From CBDANW01 sp965197825 (lineage in GTDB: Bacteria > Acidobacteriota > Vicinamibacteria > Marinacidobacterales > DATDRI01), in the NCBI GenBank assembly GCA_965197825.1, contig CBDANW010000003.1:3038001-3102000 (forward strand): a stretch of DNA of 64,000 nt, read 5' to 3'. A program made the position numbers and the translations under genes. The notes under the pieces are model-generated. The model was not told where the DNA came from, ran no database searches, and worked only from the letters and a program-made list of their open reading frames with translations. Of this stretch, positions 35,976 to 44,854 are shown in pieces. Each line of letters starts with the position of its first letter. The first letter of the stretch is position 1.

Positions 35976-35992
35976 CTCTAGTTCGCGCCTGT

Positions 35993-36547
35993 TTACTGTA
36001 AAGCGGCAGCGGTCTCGTCGTGATGGTTGACCTCTGCCATCCAGCGCGCCGTGCCTCCGATCCGATCGGCCGCGTTCACGTCGGCACCGGCCTCGATGAG
36101 GGCGGTGACCGCCTCCGTTTGACCGGGGGAGGCCGCTCGCATCAAAGCTGTCCAACCAGAGCTGTCCGTCGCATTCACGTCAGCCCCCGCCTCGATGAGC
36201 GCCTGGAGCACTTCCATGTGTCCGCCAGCCGCCGCGTACATGAGGGGCGTGACCTCGCTCGGACCGGTCGCGTTGACATTCGCACCGGCCTCGATGAGGG
36301 CGGTGACAATATCCGTTTGCCCCTGAAGCGCCGCATAGACTAGCACCGGCAGGCCGTCGTCAGCCGCGTTGGGATCGGCTCCGTCGTCGATGGCGCTGCG
36401 AACCGCACGCGCATCGCCATCCATGACCGGACTGATGATATCCGGACCCGCGGCTTCTTCCTCCTGGGCTTCTTGGGCAGCGGCCCCGTGTGGCGCGATA
36501 GGCACCGTCAGGACCGCCAGTAGCATAAAAGATAAGATACTTCGCAT
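35993..36547 (-). CDS. Exported ankyrin-repeat protein
   Basis: 184 residues. Signal peptide (MRSILSFMLLAVLTVPIAPH, cleavage near AAAQ), then four ankyrin repeats: AVRSAIDDGADPNAADDGLP, TDIVTALIEAGANVNATGPS, MEVLQALIEAGADVNATDSS and TEAVTALIEAGADVNAADRI. The G-A-D/N-V/P-N-A turn is kept in all four. Ends in EVNHHDETAAALQ. A periplasmic protein-binding module; partner unknown. Converges with the lipoprotein gene, leaving a 17-bp gap. Confidence 0.85.
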   Translation of the reverse strand: MRSILSFMLLAVLTVPIAPHGAAAQEAQEEEAAGPDIISPVMDGDARAVRSAIDDGADPNAADDGLPVLVYAALQGQTDIVTALIEAGANVNATGPSEVTPLMYAAAGGHMEVLQALIEAGADVNATDSSGWTALMRAASPGQTEAVTALIEAGADVNAADRIGGTARWMAEVNHHDETAAALQ

Positions 36548-36582
36548 AGATTCCCGTCCTCCTAAGGGACCTATAATACTGG

Positions 36583-36630
36583 CGTCTGGCCAAGTTGACT
36601 AGTGCGATCTCGTCTATGATGACGACGACG
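36583..36630 (+). repeat. Dispersed repeat family A, copy 3 (degenerate)
   Basis: Begins GGCGTCTGGCCAAGTTGACT and continues GTGCGATCTCGTCTATG; the 3' end reads GATGACGACG instead of ATTGACGCC. Placed just upstream of the ankyrin gene's ribosome site. Confidence 0.6.
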
Positions 36631-36794
36631 CCCCCACCCAGAAGGCCCGCTCTCCAAAACCTGATCAAACCTGATCAGGCCCAGGTTCCTGCTTCACCAA
36701 GGATCGTTTCACTTCGGCTCACGCCGGAGCCAGAACGTTCCTCTCCACAGGCTTGACTTCCGGTGGAGCTCACCGTACAAAAACGTACCCTCAA

Positions 36795-37085
36795 CTAGTG
36801 CCGTTCCAATTAAATCATCCACCGGCTTAAGCCGGTGGATTGCGCGGGCGCGTCGACTGGAAGTCGACTTCATGCGCCCGCTTCATTCTCAACCCCCCAA
36901 CTTCAGTCGGGGGAGTCTCGTCCCCTTCGGGGACTTCGACAATCTTTTCTTCGCCTAAAGGCGAGGGGTTTCCACCATCCCCGAAGGGGACACTAATCTC
37001 ACCAAGGACGACCGCGATGCGTGGCAGCCCCGAGATTGAGCTTGGCTACTCAGTTCCTTAGCGAATCTAGTTGGAACGGCACTAG
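36795..37085. mobile_element. 291-bp hairpin-rich element with perfect 15-bp inverted ends (IS630-like MITE)
   Basis: CTAGTGCCGTTCCAA (36795-36809) faces TTGGAACGGCACTAG (37071-37085). Read as TA duplications outside GTGCCGTTCCAA arms this is the IS630/Tc1 pattern. The interior is a ladder of stems: CCACCGGCTTAAGCCGGTGG (36819-36838), GTCGACTGGAAGTCGAC, CCCCCAACTTCAGTCGGGGG (36893-36912), GTCCCCTTCGGGGAC (36919-36933), TCGCCTAAAGGCGA and TCCCCGAAGGGGA. Such stems are typical of IS200/IS605 ends, so the interior may be debris of such an element. No ORF. Confidence 0.7.
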
Positions 37086-37418
37086 GTTCCAGTTTAGTCC
37101 TCAATGACGAACCCTCTCCACAACATCCCTGCCCTTGGCCTAGATAGTGTTCTCCCTGCTGAGAACTCAACTTACCGCATCACCTCCTTCTCCAACTCGA
37201 CGACTCTCCGCGGCCGCCCAACGCTCTAGCTTGCTTGGCTCTCGCAAGGCTTGTTGCCCGAGACGCGAAGTCCTCCTCGATACACCAACCAGCCGCTCAT
37301 CGCGATCGGGACTGGTTCTGAAGTTCCTACTCATAATAAGACGAGTTTTTTGCCCGGCGTCTGACACGGCTTGACAGCAGCAACCAAGCTAATTGACGCC
37401 AGAATAGCACCTCATCTG
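37086..37418. other. Intergenic region with a degenerate family A repeat
   Basis: 333 bp with no supportable gene. At 37353-37413 GGCGTCTGACACGGCTTGAC and AATTGACGCCAGA are family A ends around an unrelated middle. The rest (C/T-rich with CCTCC tracts) could be a relic, but I recognise nothing. Confidence 0.5.
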
Positions 37419-37893
37419 TCACTCCCTCGATTTGGGATTTTTTCTTTTTACGCTACCACGAGTGAACCCGCTAAATCGCCCTTTTGAACAGATTTGAATA
37501 GATCTCTGGTTACTGCTACGAGCCCCACGAAGCCCTTCGATCCAGAGATTCGCCGCCAGCACAGCAAAGGTCAGGGCGCCTCCCGGCACCACCAGGGTCC
37601 ACCAATGCTCTGTCATCGACGTGTAGCTCTGTGCGGCGGAGGCGAGCATGTTTCCCCAACTGGCGTTCGGCTCTTGGACTCCCAGCCCCAGATAGGAAAG
37701 CGTGGCCTCACCGAGCAGGAAGTACGGAAGCGTGATGCCGACCTGAAGCCACAGAAGGGGTAGTGCGTTGGGAAGGATGTGCCGGAAAAGAATACGGCCC
37801 CGACCCGCCCCTGCCGCAACCGCTGCAGTCACGAAATCGCGCTCTCTCAACGACAGCACATGGCCACGAACGATGCGGGAGACGCCACACCAC

Positions 37894-39293
37894 GGTGATG
37901 TCTTAAGATTCCTGTCAAAGAAAAACGATGTATGGTTCCCCAAGCTCAAACCCGTCCCCGTCATGGGGACAGAAAAGGAGAACCATACATCATGGGAAAG
38001 GTACTACCGAGTCAGCGATTGCTCAAGCAGTTCGAGGAACAACTGGTATTTGGGGAGATGAATCTCTCGGAGATCGTCCGGTCGGGAGCTCAGATGATGC
38101 TTCAATATGCGTTGGAGCGCGAGGTGACGGAGGCGTTGGGTCGAAACTACTATGAGAACGCTCCGGCAACGACGAAGGAGAAGGGACGACGCAACGGGTA
38201 TGAGTCGCATCGGGTCCTCACGGGCGAGGGAGCGGTAACGGTGCAAGTGCCGCAGGTACGAGAAACAGAGAAGGTGTTTCAGTCAAAGATTCTCGACGCC
38301 TACGTGAGCCGGACCGAGAAACTCGATGAACTGATCGCGCGGATGTACGTCCACGGGATGTCGACGCGTGACATTGAGGCGACGTTCGCGGACGTGCTGA
38401 GCGGCACGGGTGTCTCGAAGTCGGTGGTGAGCCGGGTCACACGGTGTCTGTCGGAGGATTTCGAGGCGTTTCGAAAACGGGATCTCTCGAACGAGAAGCT
38501 GTTGTATCTCGAGCTCGACGGCACGTACCTGCGCTACCACCAAGGAGCGGAGAGAAAAGAGCCCATCCTCGTTGCGACCGGCTATCGCGCTGATGGGACG
38601 CGAGTTCTTCTTCATATCGGTGTCGGCAACCGAGAATCCTACGAGAACTGGAAGGGGTTCTTGCAGGAGATAGTGGCCCGAGGAATGAGGGAGCCGTTGC
38701 TCATCGTGACGGACGGGAATCCTGGAGTGCTCAAAGCGATCGCAGAGGTCTTCCCTCGAAGCCTCAAGCAACGTTGCCAGAAGCACCGCCTCGAGAACAT
38801 CCTGGGCAAGGCTCCGAAGGAAGTGCGCGACGAACTCAAGGCGGCCATCCTTGAGTCGTTCCATGCGAACAGCTACGAGCAAGGGCTGAAGAAGGGTCGG
38901 GAGGTGATCGCTCGGTACCGTCAACGATTCCCGAGCGCGATGAAGTGCATGGAAGAGACCCTCGAAGCGTGTCTTCAGGCGCTACGCCTTCCTGCGGCGC
39001 ATCACAAAAGGCTTCGCACGTCGAATCTACTTGAGCGCACGTTCGGAGAGCACAAACGTCGCACAAAGGTCATTCCTCACTTCTTCACCGAGGAGGCCGC
39101 GATGAAACTCTCGTTCGCTGTGCTCTTGGCCGTCGCAAACAAATGGCGCGGCGTGAGGATGGATGTCTTCGCCGCTAGGAAAGTCGAGGAGCTTCGCAAC
39201 GAGCTTCTCCCGCAAGGCACGTCGGAGGAATCAGCAGCTTAACCGAGCGCGGGGAACCGTACGGAGATTTGACAGGAAAATTAAGACTTGACC
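37894..39293 (+). mobile_element. IS256-family insertion sequence (first)
   Basis: 1400 bp. Ends: GGTGATGTCTTAAGATTCCT at the left, GGTCAAGTCTTAATTTTCCT inverted at the right, both continuing GTCAAA. Flanked by a perfect 9-bp target duplication CCACACCAC (37885-37893 and 39294-39302). It holds one intact transposase and interrupts dppC. Perfect duplication and an intact transposase point to a recent insertion. Confidence 0.92.
37992..39242 (+). CDS. IS256-family (Mutator-type) transposase
   Basis: 416 residues from ATG 37992 (MGKVLPSQRLLKQFEEQLVF), AAGGAG eleven bases upstream; the frame is open to 37932 but that segment lies at the IS end. DDE features: LYLELDGTYLRYH (first Asp), LIVTDGNPGVLKAI (second Asp) and TSNLLERTFGEHKRRTKVI (Glu) with the C-x-x-H helper in RCQKHRLENIL. 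Family-typical sequence NGYESHRVLTGEGAVTVQVP at the N-terminal side. Appears intact and functional. Confidence 0.93.
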   Translation: MGKVLPSQRLLKQFEEQLVFGEMNLSEIVRSGAQMMLQYALEREVTEALGRNYYENAPATTKEKGRRNGYESHRVLTGEGAVTVQVPQVRETEKVFQSKILDAYVSRTEKLDELIARMYVHGMSTRDIEATFADVLSGTGVSKSVVSRVTRCLSEDFEAFRKRDLSNEKLLYLELDGTYLRYHQGAERKEPILVATGYRADGTRVLLHIGVGNRESYENWKGFLQEIVARGMREPLLIVTDGNPGVLKAIAEVFPRSLKQRCQKHRLENILGKAPKEVRDELKAAILESFHANSYEQGLKKGREVIARYRQRFPSAMKCMEETLEACLQALRLPAAHHKRLRTSNLLERTFGEHKRRTKVIPHFFTEEAAMKLSFAVLLAVANKWRGVRMDVFAARKVEELRNELLPQGTSEESAA

Positions 39294-39850
39294 CCACACC
39301 ACCCCACGACTGCCAACGACCCGATCAGGATCAACGAGGACCAAGCCGGCGCGACATCGTCCGGGAACACGCTCCGGACCGCCAGGATGAGATACAGCGC
39401 CGGCAAAGCCATCACCAGCTCGGTACCGCGCATCAAGATCCGATCCCATAGACCGCCGCCGAGCGCAGCGGCTGCCCCCATCAAGGCTCCCAAGGAAACC
39501 GTAAACATGACTCCCAGAAACGCGGCCAGAACACTGACCCGCGCCCCGAAAAGAAGTCGAGATAGCATGTCCCTCCTCAGGGCGTCCGTTTCCCAGCAGA
39601 TACACACGACAGCCGGAGAACCCGAACAGGCTAGTTCCCCCCGTCTCGTCCTGAACGAGCAGGCTAATCGAGCAACCTTCCCCCGGTAGCGAGGGAGGAC
39701 GATGGAAGCTCTCGCGGTCCTGAGCGCGGGGGCTGTAGGGCGCAAGGAAGGAGGCCGCGATGCCGACGGTGGCCAAGAACAGGAGCCCGGCGAGACCCAC
39801 CCGCGCTCGCTTGTCCGTCCACCAACCGGTAGGCCGCATCGTCCTAACTC

Positions 39851-40789
39851 TCACGCCTCTTCGACACGGATGCGCGGATCGGCGACGCCGAGAAGCAAAT
39901 CGGTCGCCAGGTTGGCGAAAAGGATGAGGGTCGAGCTCAGGACCAGCACCCCGAGTATCAAGAACGAGTCCCGTGCGAGCAATCCCTGCAGGGCGAGCCG
40001 ACCAAGGCCGGGCCACCCTACGACGACTTCGATGAGAAGCGCCGCGTTGAGCATCCGGGTCACGGAAACCCCCGCAAAGGAAATGAGGGGAACCAAGGAC
40101 GGACGGAGACCGTGCCGAATGAGAATTTGTGCCTCCGACAACCCTCGGCTACGCGCCGCCCGCATGAAGTCCGCCGGCAGCACCTCGAGCAAGCCCCCTC
40201 CGGCTTGGAGGAAAAACAAGGGGGACATCCCGATGCTCAGAATGAGCGCCGGCAACAGCAGACGCGCGCCCAGCACGACCGTCTCGGATCCGCCACCAAT
40301 CGGCAGCAGCCCCGTCGCAGAGGCCAACCCGAGGCCTGCTAGCGCTACGACGAGCGTCGGCACCGAGACCACCGGAAGCGCCACGCCGCCCAGAATGCGA
40401 TCCAGCGTCCGCCCCTGACGGATCACGGCCAGCAGACCCAGCGCAGTACCAGCCAATGAGGAGACGATGAGTCCCGCCAACACCAGGCTCAAGGTGTACC
40501 AAACCGCCTCGCCGAGCAGCTCTCCGACCGGCCTCCGGAAAGCGAGAGAAACTCCAAGGTCTCCCTGTAGCGCACCGGTCAACCACGACAGGTATTGCTG
40601 ATACCAGGGTTTGTCCAACCCGAAGCGATTCACCAGGGCTTCGACCGTCGACGGTGGAATCCCCGGGTCGAGGCGCAGCCGGTCGACGAAAGATCCCGGC
40701 GCGAGGTGAATGAGCAGGAAGGAAACGAAGCTCACTCCCAAAAGCAAGGGAATGAGAGCGAGAACCCTCGCGAGAACTACACGGAACAT
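39851..40789 (-). CDS. dppB: Peptide ABC transporter permease, DppB type
   Basis: 312 residues. Typical order: N-terminal helix RVLALIPLLLGVSFVSFLLI with HLAPGSFVDRL, the insert RFGLDKPWYQQYLSWLTGAL, GDLGVSLAFRRPV, then five helices and the EAA loop DFMRAARSRGLSEAQILIRHGLRPS before VVVGWPGLGRLALQGLLARD. Inner-membrane channel for di-/oligopeptides. It looks intact, but its partner dppC is split and the substrate-binding protein is truncated, so it is probably non-functional as a system. The preceding gene (leftward) is the HD-GYP protein, 59 bp away. Confidence 0.9.
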   Translation of the reverse strand: MFRVVLARVLALIPLLLGVSFVSFLLIHLAPGSFVDRLRLDPGIPPSTVEALVNRFGLDKPWYQQYLSWLTGALQGDLGVSLAFRRPVGELLGEAVWYTLSLVLAGLIVSSLAGTALGLLAVIRQGRTLDRILGGVALPVVSVPTLVVALAGLGLASATGLLPIGGGSETVVLGARLLLPALILSIGMSPLFFLQAGGGLLEVLPADFMRAARSRGLSEAQILIRHGLRPSLVPLISFAGVSVTRMLNAALLIEVVVGWPGLGRLALQGLLARDSFLILGVLVLSSTLILFANLATDLLLGVADPRIRVEEA

Positions 40790-40848
40790 GCCGCCCTACG
40801 TTTGGTTGGGGGCGGTTAGCCGCTCAGCGTGAGGGATACGGACGGCCG

Positions 40849-43359
40849 TCATACCGCCCGCCGCTTCCTCTTCTCCTCAGCGCCGAAGAGGCTGCGCTGC
40901 TGCTCGGACAACTCCCCTTCTTCCGGTTTCCGCCGACGAACCTTGCGGCGACTCTTCTGGTCGTACATGTTCCGATCGGCAGCCATGAGAAGTGACTCGA
41001 GATCGGCACCGTCGGTAGGGAACGAGGCGAGACCCAACGAAAGGCCCACGTTCAACATCTTGCCAATCCCTACGTCGATGGCGGCGGACTCGACCACCTC
41101 CTGCAGACGATTCGAGAATTGAGTCGCCCTTTCCATCGTGGTCTTGGGTAGGACCGCGATGAACTCGTCTCCGGCGTAACGAACCAGGACGTCACTGTCC
41201 CGTATCTGAGCCTTCAAAATGCGACCGACTTCTTTGAGGAAACGATCGCCCGCGTGATGGCCGAAACGATCGTTCACGCTCTTGAAATCATCGAGATCCA
41301 TCTCGATGACGGTAAGGGGCTCGTTGTACCGTTTAGCTTCCGACAGCGTCTGCTCGAAGAAAATGTAAAGGAAGCGGGAGTTGGCAAGGCCGGTGAGCCG
41401 ATCCGTAAAGGCGTCTTCTTGTGTCTCCTCGAATCGAATGGCGTTGTACAAAGCGATCGAGGACCGGTTGGCTATGATCTCCATCAATCGGATGTGGTCG
41501 TGGGAATAGCGCTCACTTCCCGACCAATACAGCCCGATGGTCCCCAAGGGTCGTTCCTCGTGCACCAAAGGAGCGAGGATGGAATTGTGATAGGCCTTGC
41601 GGAACTGCTCGGGAAGGAGCATCACGTCGGGGCCGGGATGAACGTTGTAGAGCATGCGGTTGTTGGCCGCGACCCAGCCAGCCAAGCGAGTGCCGAACTT
41701 TATCGAGAGCTCCTTGAATGCCTCATTGTTCTGACCGGCGATGTGGGCCGGCGTTAAGACCCCCTGGCTATCGTCCACCAGGTAGATGACCAGAGTCGTG
41801 AAGGGGATGATCTTCTCGATCTTGGCGGCGATGATGGTCAGGGTCTCGGGGCGGGATAGCGAGTTGCCAATCGTTTGCAGGATCTCGAAAAGAGTGAACA
41901 CTTCACGCTGAGGCCCGGAAATCGAGCCGCTGAAGGCAGGTGCCTGCGGCACTCCTACGATGTCCGGCATGCGCTTGCTGTCCCGGTACTCCTTGGGTGG
42001 CGGCAGTTCGCGAACCTCTAGCCGTCTCAACTGCTCGTCGAGGTGGTCCACGATTTCGATAAACTTGTTGAAGACCCGTGGGTCGAACCGGTGCTCTTCC
42101 TGCTTCATGATCGAGATGGCCGTTCCCTGGTCCAACGACCGTCGGTAGACGCGGCTGGCAGTGAGCGCCTCGTAGCAATCGGCTACCGACATGATCCGGG
42201 CGCCCAAGGGGATCTCCTCCCCCTTGAGGCCATCCGGATAACCACTCCCGTCCCAGTTCTCATGATGGTGTTTGACGAAGGGGATGACGGGTACCGGGAA
42301 ATTGATCGACGCAAGGATCTGGGCGCCCACCGCCGGATGGGTGCTCATCTTCTGAAACTCCCTCTCGGTGAGCCGGGTCGGCTTGTGCAGGATGTAGGTC
42401 GGAATCGAGATCTTGCCTACGTCATGCAATACCGAGGCGAACCAGAGCCCCTCGTACGTCTTGTCGTCCACTCCCAAGGCCCGCGCCAGCACGAGGGTCA
42501 GCAGACGGGTACGATGTATGTGTGTACTCGTACTGTGCTTATGATCCGTGTGGAGCTCGAGCGCATCGATCGAAAGGGCGAATGCCTCGGCGGTCTGGAA
42601 GTAAAGCTGGCTGAGATCCTCGTATTTCTCGTTGTAAAAATGATGCGCGTAATAGACGACCAGCAGGATCGGTAGCCCCAACAGGAAGGCCCAGGGTCCC
42701 GCAACGCGATGGAAGAAGTAGATGACCGCTGCGCCGGAAGCCGACGCAAGAAAATAGAGAGGAACCAGAGGAAGATTGTCCTTCCACAGCTTCCAGAAAC
42801 CGCTGCGGCCGGTAACGGCCATCATGGCGTGCATGGAGGCCGAGTTCACCAAGAAATACGTCCCCGCGAGCAGCACGACGGGGGCGACCATTTGGTAGGC
42901 GTCTGCCGGTTGTGGGAAGGCCCAGTAGACCTGACCGTACAAGAAAGCGAAGATGCCACCAGAGGCTGCTTTGAAGATGGCCTGGCTATTCTTCCAGGTC
43001 AGATTCTCAGCGCGGTGCACCAAATGCTTCTTTTTCGTCGCGAACCAATAGCTGGCCAGATGAAACAGTCCATTGGCCAGGATTCCGGAAGCCACGCCAT
43101 AGATCATGGTGACGGACAGGATCAGGCAGTCCGCCACTGCCATCCAGGTCTGGGTACGGGGGATGCGGACGACCCACTTGGAGCTGAGGGAAGCGACCGC
43201 GATGAGGGCGGCGAGGGCTATCCAATCCCGCCAGGAATAGACGTGCGATAACCGGAAGAGCTCCCAGATAGCCCAGACGAAGATCGGGAGGGCGACGGCG
43301 GCGACCGCCGCGACGTAGAGCCTGACCTTGGCTGGCCGATCTTGCCAGTCCATTGTCAC
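40849..43359 (-). CDS. Membrane HD-GYP / GAF / GGDEF signalling protein
   Basis: 836 residues. Residues about 12-235 form seven or eight helices (MASE-like sensor). HD-GYP phosphodiesterase domain (about 275-430) with LHDVGKISIP, HHHENWDGSGYP and ADCYEALT, all catalytic residues present. A GAF domain (about 490-640) follows, then a GGDEF domain with DRLTGLANSRFLY, DLDDFKSVNDRFGHHAGD and active-site YAGDEF (Ala in place of the first Gly, a variant found in active cyclases) near 755. So one protein may both make and break c-di-GMP. Placed between a truncated solute-binding gene and dppB. Confidence 0.92.
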   Translation of the reverse strand: MTMDWQDRPAKVRLYVAAVAAVALPIFVWAIWELFRLSHVYSWRDWIALAALIAVASLSSKWVVRIPRTQTWMAVADCLILSVTMIYGVASGILANGLFHLASYWFATKKKHLVHRAENLTWKNSQAIFKAASGGIFAFLYGQVYWAFPQPADAYQMVAPVVLLAGTYFLVNSASMHAMMAVTGRSGFWKLWKDNLPLVPLYFLASASGAAVIYFFHRVAGPWAFLLGLPILLVVYYAHHFYNEKYEDLSQLYFQTAEAFALSIDALELHTDHKHSTSTHIHRTRLLTLVLARALGVDDKTYEGLWFASVLHDVGKISIPTYILHKPTRLTEREFQKMSTHPAVGAQILASINFPVPVIPFVKHHHENWDGSGYPDGLKGEEIPLGARIMSVADCYEALTASRVYRRSLDQGTAISIMKQEEHRFDPRVFNKFIEIVDHLDEQLRRLEVRELPPPKEYRDSKRMPDIVGVPQAPAFSGSISGPQREVFTLFEILQTIGNSLSRPETLTIIAAKIEKIIPFTTLVIYLVDDSQGVLTPAHIAGQNNEAFKELSIKFGTRLAGWVAANNRMLYNVHPGPDVMLLPEQFRKAYHNSILAPLVHEERPLGTIGLYWSGSERYSHDHIRLMEIIANRSSIALYNAIRFEETQEDAFTDRLTGLANSRFLYIFFEQTLSEAKRYNEPLTVIEMDLDDFKSVNDRFGHHAGDRFLKEVGRILKAQIRDSDVLVRYAGDEFIAVLPKTTMERATQFSNRLQEVVESAAIDVGIGKMLNVGLSLGLASFPTDGADLESLLMAADRNMYDQKSRRKVRRRKPEEGELSEQQRSLFGAEEKRKRRAV

Positions 43360-43789
43360 ACCAACCCGGTTCGCAAAGAGAAAGAGCCCCGGCCAAGAAA
43401 GTTAAGAAAGTTGAGAAACCTCTACCTTAAAAAGTCCGGGTGAATCGTTTTTTCGCCCGTTTAGCGGGTTTTATGACAACAAGAATGAGCGCAATGTGAC
43501 CTTAATGGAGAGAGGGGATGGTAGCACAGGGGCCCTGTGCGGTCAAGCAGAGGGGTCGAATGAAGGTGGGAGGCTGCTCGTGCAGCCCCCCACCGTAAGT
43601 TGCGACCAATCAATAAGATCGGGAGAGACGATGGCCCAGTCGGCCGGCGCCTATACCCAAAGGATTCCGCGTTTCATCTGTTCGCTCCTATGAACTCTCG
43701 CAGGGCCGATCAGCCACAAAAAATAATGCCGGCAGCCGTCCGCTCTTCGAGCTTCTTCAACGGTCAGTTCTACGATTTCGATGGTTTCA
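43360..43789. other. Region between the HD-GYP gene and the truncated binding protein
   Basis: 430 bp. It should contain the leftward promoter of the HD-GYP gene and the decayed 3' part of the substrate-binding gene, but no further SBP sequence can be read after the stop at 43790. Short stems occur (CCCGTTTAGCGGG near 43457; GGCTGCTCGTGCAGCC near 43571). No c-di-GMP riboswitch consensus was found. Confidence 0.45.
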
Positions 43790-44374
43790 TTACGGACCCT
43801 CCGCGAGGGACTTCTCCAACCGATGACGGGGAAGCATCGGAATGCTGTCGAAGATCCGCTCGACGACCGGGGTGCGGCGAGGGAGTCGGAAGCGGATCGT
43901 TCGGGGATCGACGACCTCCGGCACGAGGGGCTCACCGTCCACGAGCGCGGTCTCCCCCAGCGAGCTGGCGACATCTGGATCGCGAAGGGCTCGGAACGTG
44001 AACGCCACATCCTCGGCTGTGAATGGCTCTCCATCGGAGAAGACAACATCCGGGCGGAGACGAAGGGTCAGCTCGCGGCCGTCGTCGGAGAACGCCCACG
44101 ACTCGGCAAGCTCCGGCTCCACTTCTTGCGTGACGCGGTTTACCCGCAGCAGAGCCGAGTGAATCTGTTCTGCAATCTGGTAACTGACCGCATCGGTGAC
44201 GAGCAGCCGGTTCCAAGTGATGGGCTCGCTACGGATACCCACACGCAGGACACCGCCAAAAGCAGGCCCTCCGCGGGTGGGGGTCTCCTCTCGAGGCAAC
44301 TCCTTCGCGGTCGGCCGACATTGAGAGGCCGTCGCGAGGGCGAGGACCACAAGAATAACGCGTCCGGTTCTCAT
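43790..44374 (-). pseudogene. Peptide ABC transporter substrate-binding protein, truncated
   Basis: 194 residues of a family 5 solute-binding protein, which normally has about 500. From ATG 44374: signal segment MRTGRVILVVLALATASQC, FGGVLRVGIRSEPITWNRLL, EPELAESWAFSDDGRELTLR, LRPDVVFSDGEPFTAEDVAF and IPMLPRHRLEKSLAEG, then a stop where family members continue. The Cys after the signal lacks a proper small residue at -1 (Gln). The second half is missing, so it cannot bind peptide. Originally it probably preceded dppB; the HD-GYP gene now separates them. Confidence 0.8.
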
Positions 44375-44463
44375 TGAGCGCTCGATTTGTCTTTTTGGTG
44401 CTGTGTATGGAACGGCTCCGATTGTAACCCCAATCCACACTGGCGGGGTGCTGAAAAAAAAGC

Positions 44464-44760
44464 ACCTGCGAGCGGAGCGAGCCCGGCGCGCCGCCGTCCG
44501 CAGCGAGCCTGCGAGCAGAGGACAGGCGAGCGAACGAGGAGTGAGTGAGTGAGTGAGTGAGTGAGTGAGTGAGTGAGTGAGCTAGTAACCGATGTTCGCC
44601 GACCAAGGCGCAGGTGCCCGCTGGCCGCCAAATCACGTGGTTGCCTTCACCGAAACTAGCCAGGCGGGCACTCAGTTCCCGCTCGCCGCCAAAATGGGTT
44701 GTTGCCAATCTGGACCTAGCCAGGCGGCGGTGGGGCCCCGCGGCACTAAGGAATCAGATG
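44464..44760 (+). repeat. Dispersed repeat family B, copy 2 with extended tail
   Basis: Begins CTGCGAGCGGAGCGAGCCCG, continues CCGTCCGCAGCGAGCCTGCG, GAGGACAGGCGAGCGAACGA, then a GTGA microsatellite. The tail (GATGTTCGCCGACCAAGGCG, two GCCAAA-rich repeats and GGGGCCCCGCGGCACTAAGG) differs from copies 3 and 4 but ends alike. Upstream of the cytochrome-assembly gene. Confidence 0.7.
44541..44580 (+). repeat. (GTGA)10 tetranucleotide microsatellite
   Basis: Ten exact GTGA copies inside family B copy 2. The equivalent position in copy 3 (48910) and copy 4 (57140) has only one or two GTGA-like units, so this is an expansion. It is a likely slippage site; no credible gene reads through it. Confidence 0.95.
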
Positions 44761-44854
44761 TCAACCGCCTTGCCACGGACCCCGGCCTGAGCTAAAGTTA
44801 ACTGACTTCAGGAGTTGGATTTAAGCGTGGAAGCCCCCCCTGGATCGAACGACC

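Larger units (their letters stand above)
37419..39839 (-). pseudogene. dppC: Peptide ABC transporter permease (DppC type), split by an IS256-type element
   Basis: Removing the insertion and one copy of its 9-bp duplication joins two pieces in frame: ...LAVVGWCGV + SRIVRGHVLSLRERDFVTAA. The N-terminal piece (ATG 39839) has helix ARVGLAGLLFLATVGIAASF, then APYSPRAQD, then RDMLSRLLFGARVSVLAAFL. The C-terminal piece carries the EAA-loop AAVAAGAGRGRILFRHILPN and FLLGEATLSYLGLGVQEPNA. An extra A in AAA at 39590-39592 also shifts the frame between LLG and TDALRRD. So the gene is doubly broken. It followed dppB by 11 bp in the original operon. Confidence 0.88.

Noticed and set aside
37167..37367. Minus-strand 66-codon frame
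   Set aside because: No start signals, Arg/Ser-rich composition, no family resemblance.
43360..43500. c-di-GMP riboswitch upstream of the HD-GYP/GGDEF gene
   Set aside because: The stem CCCG/CGGG is too short and the conserved GEMM bases are missing.
44371..44631. Minus-strand frame with THSLTHSLTHS repeats
   Set aside because: Produced by translating the GTGA microsatellite; no fold, no start signals.
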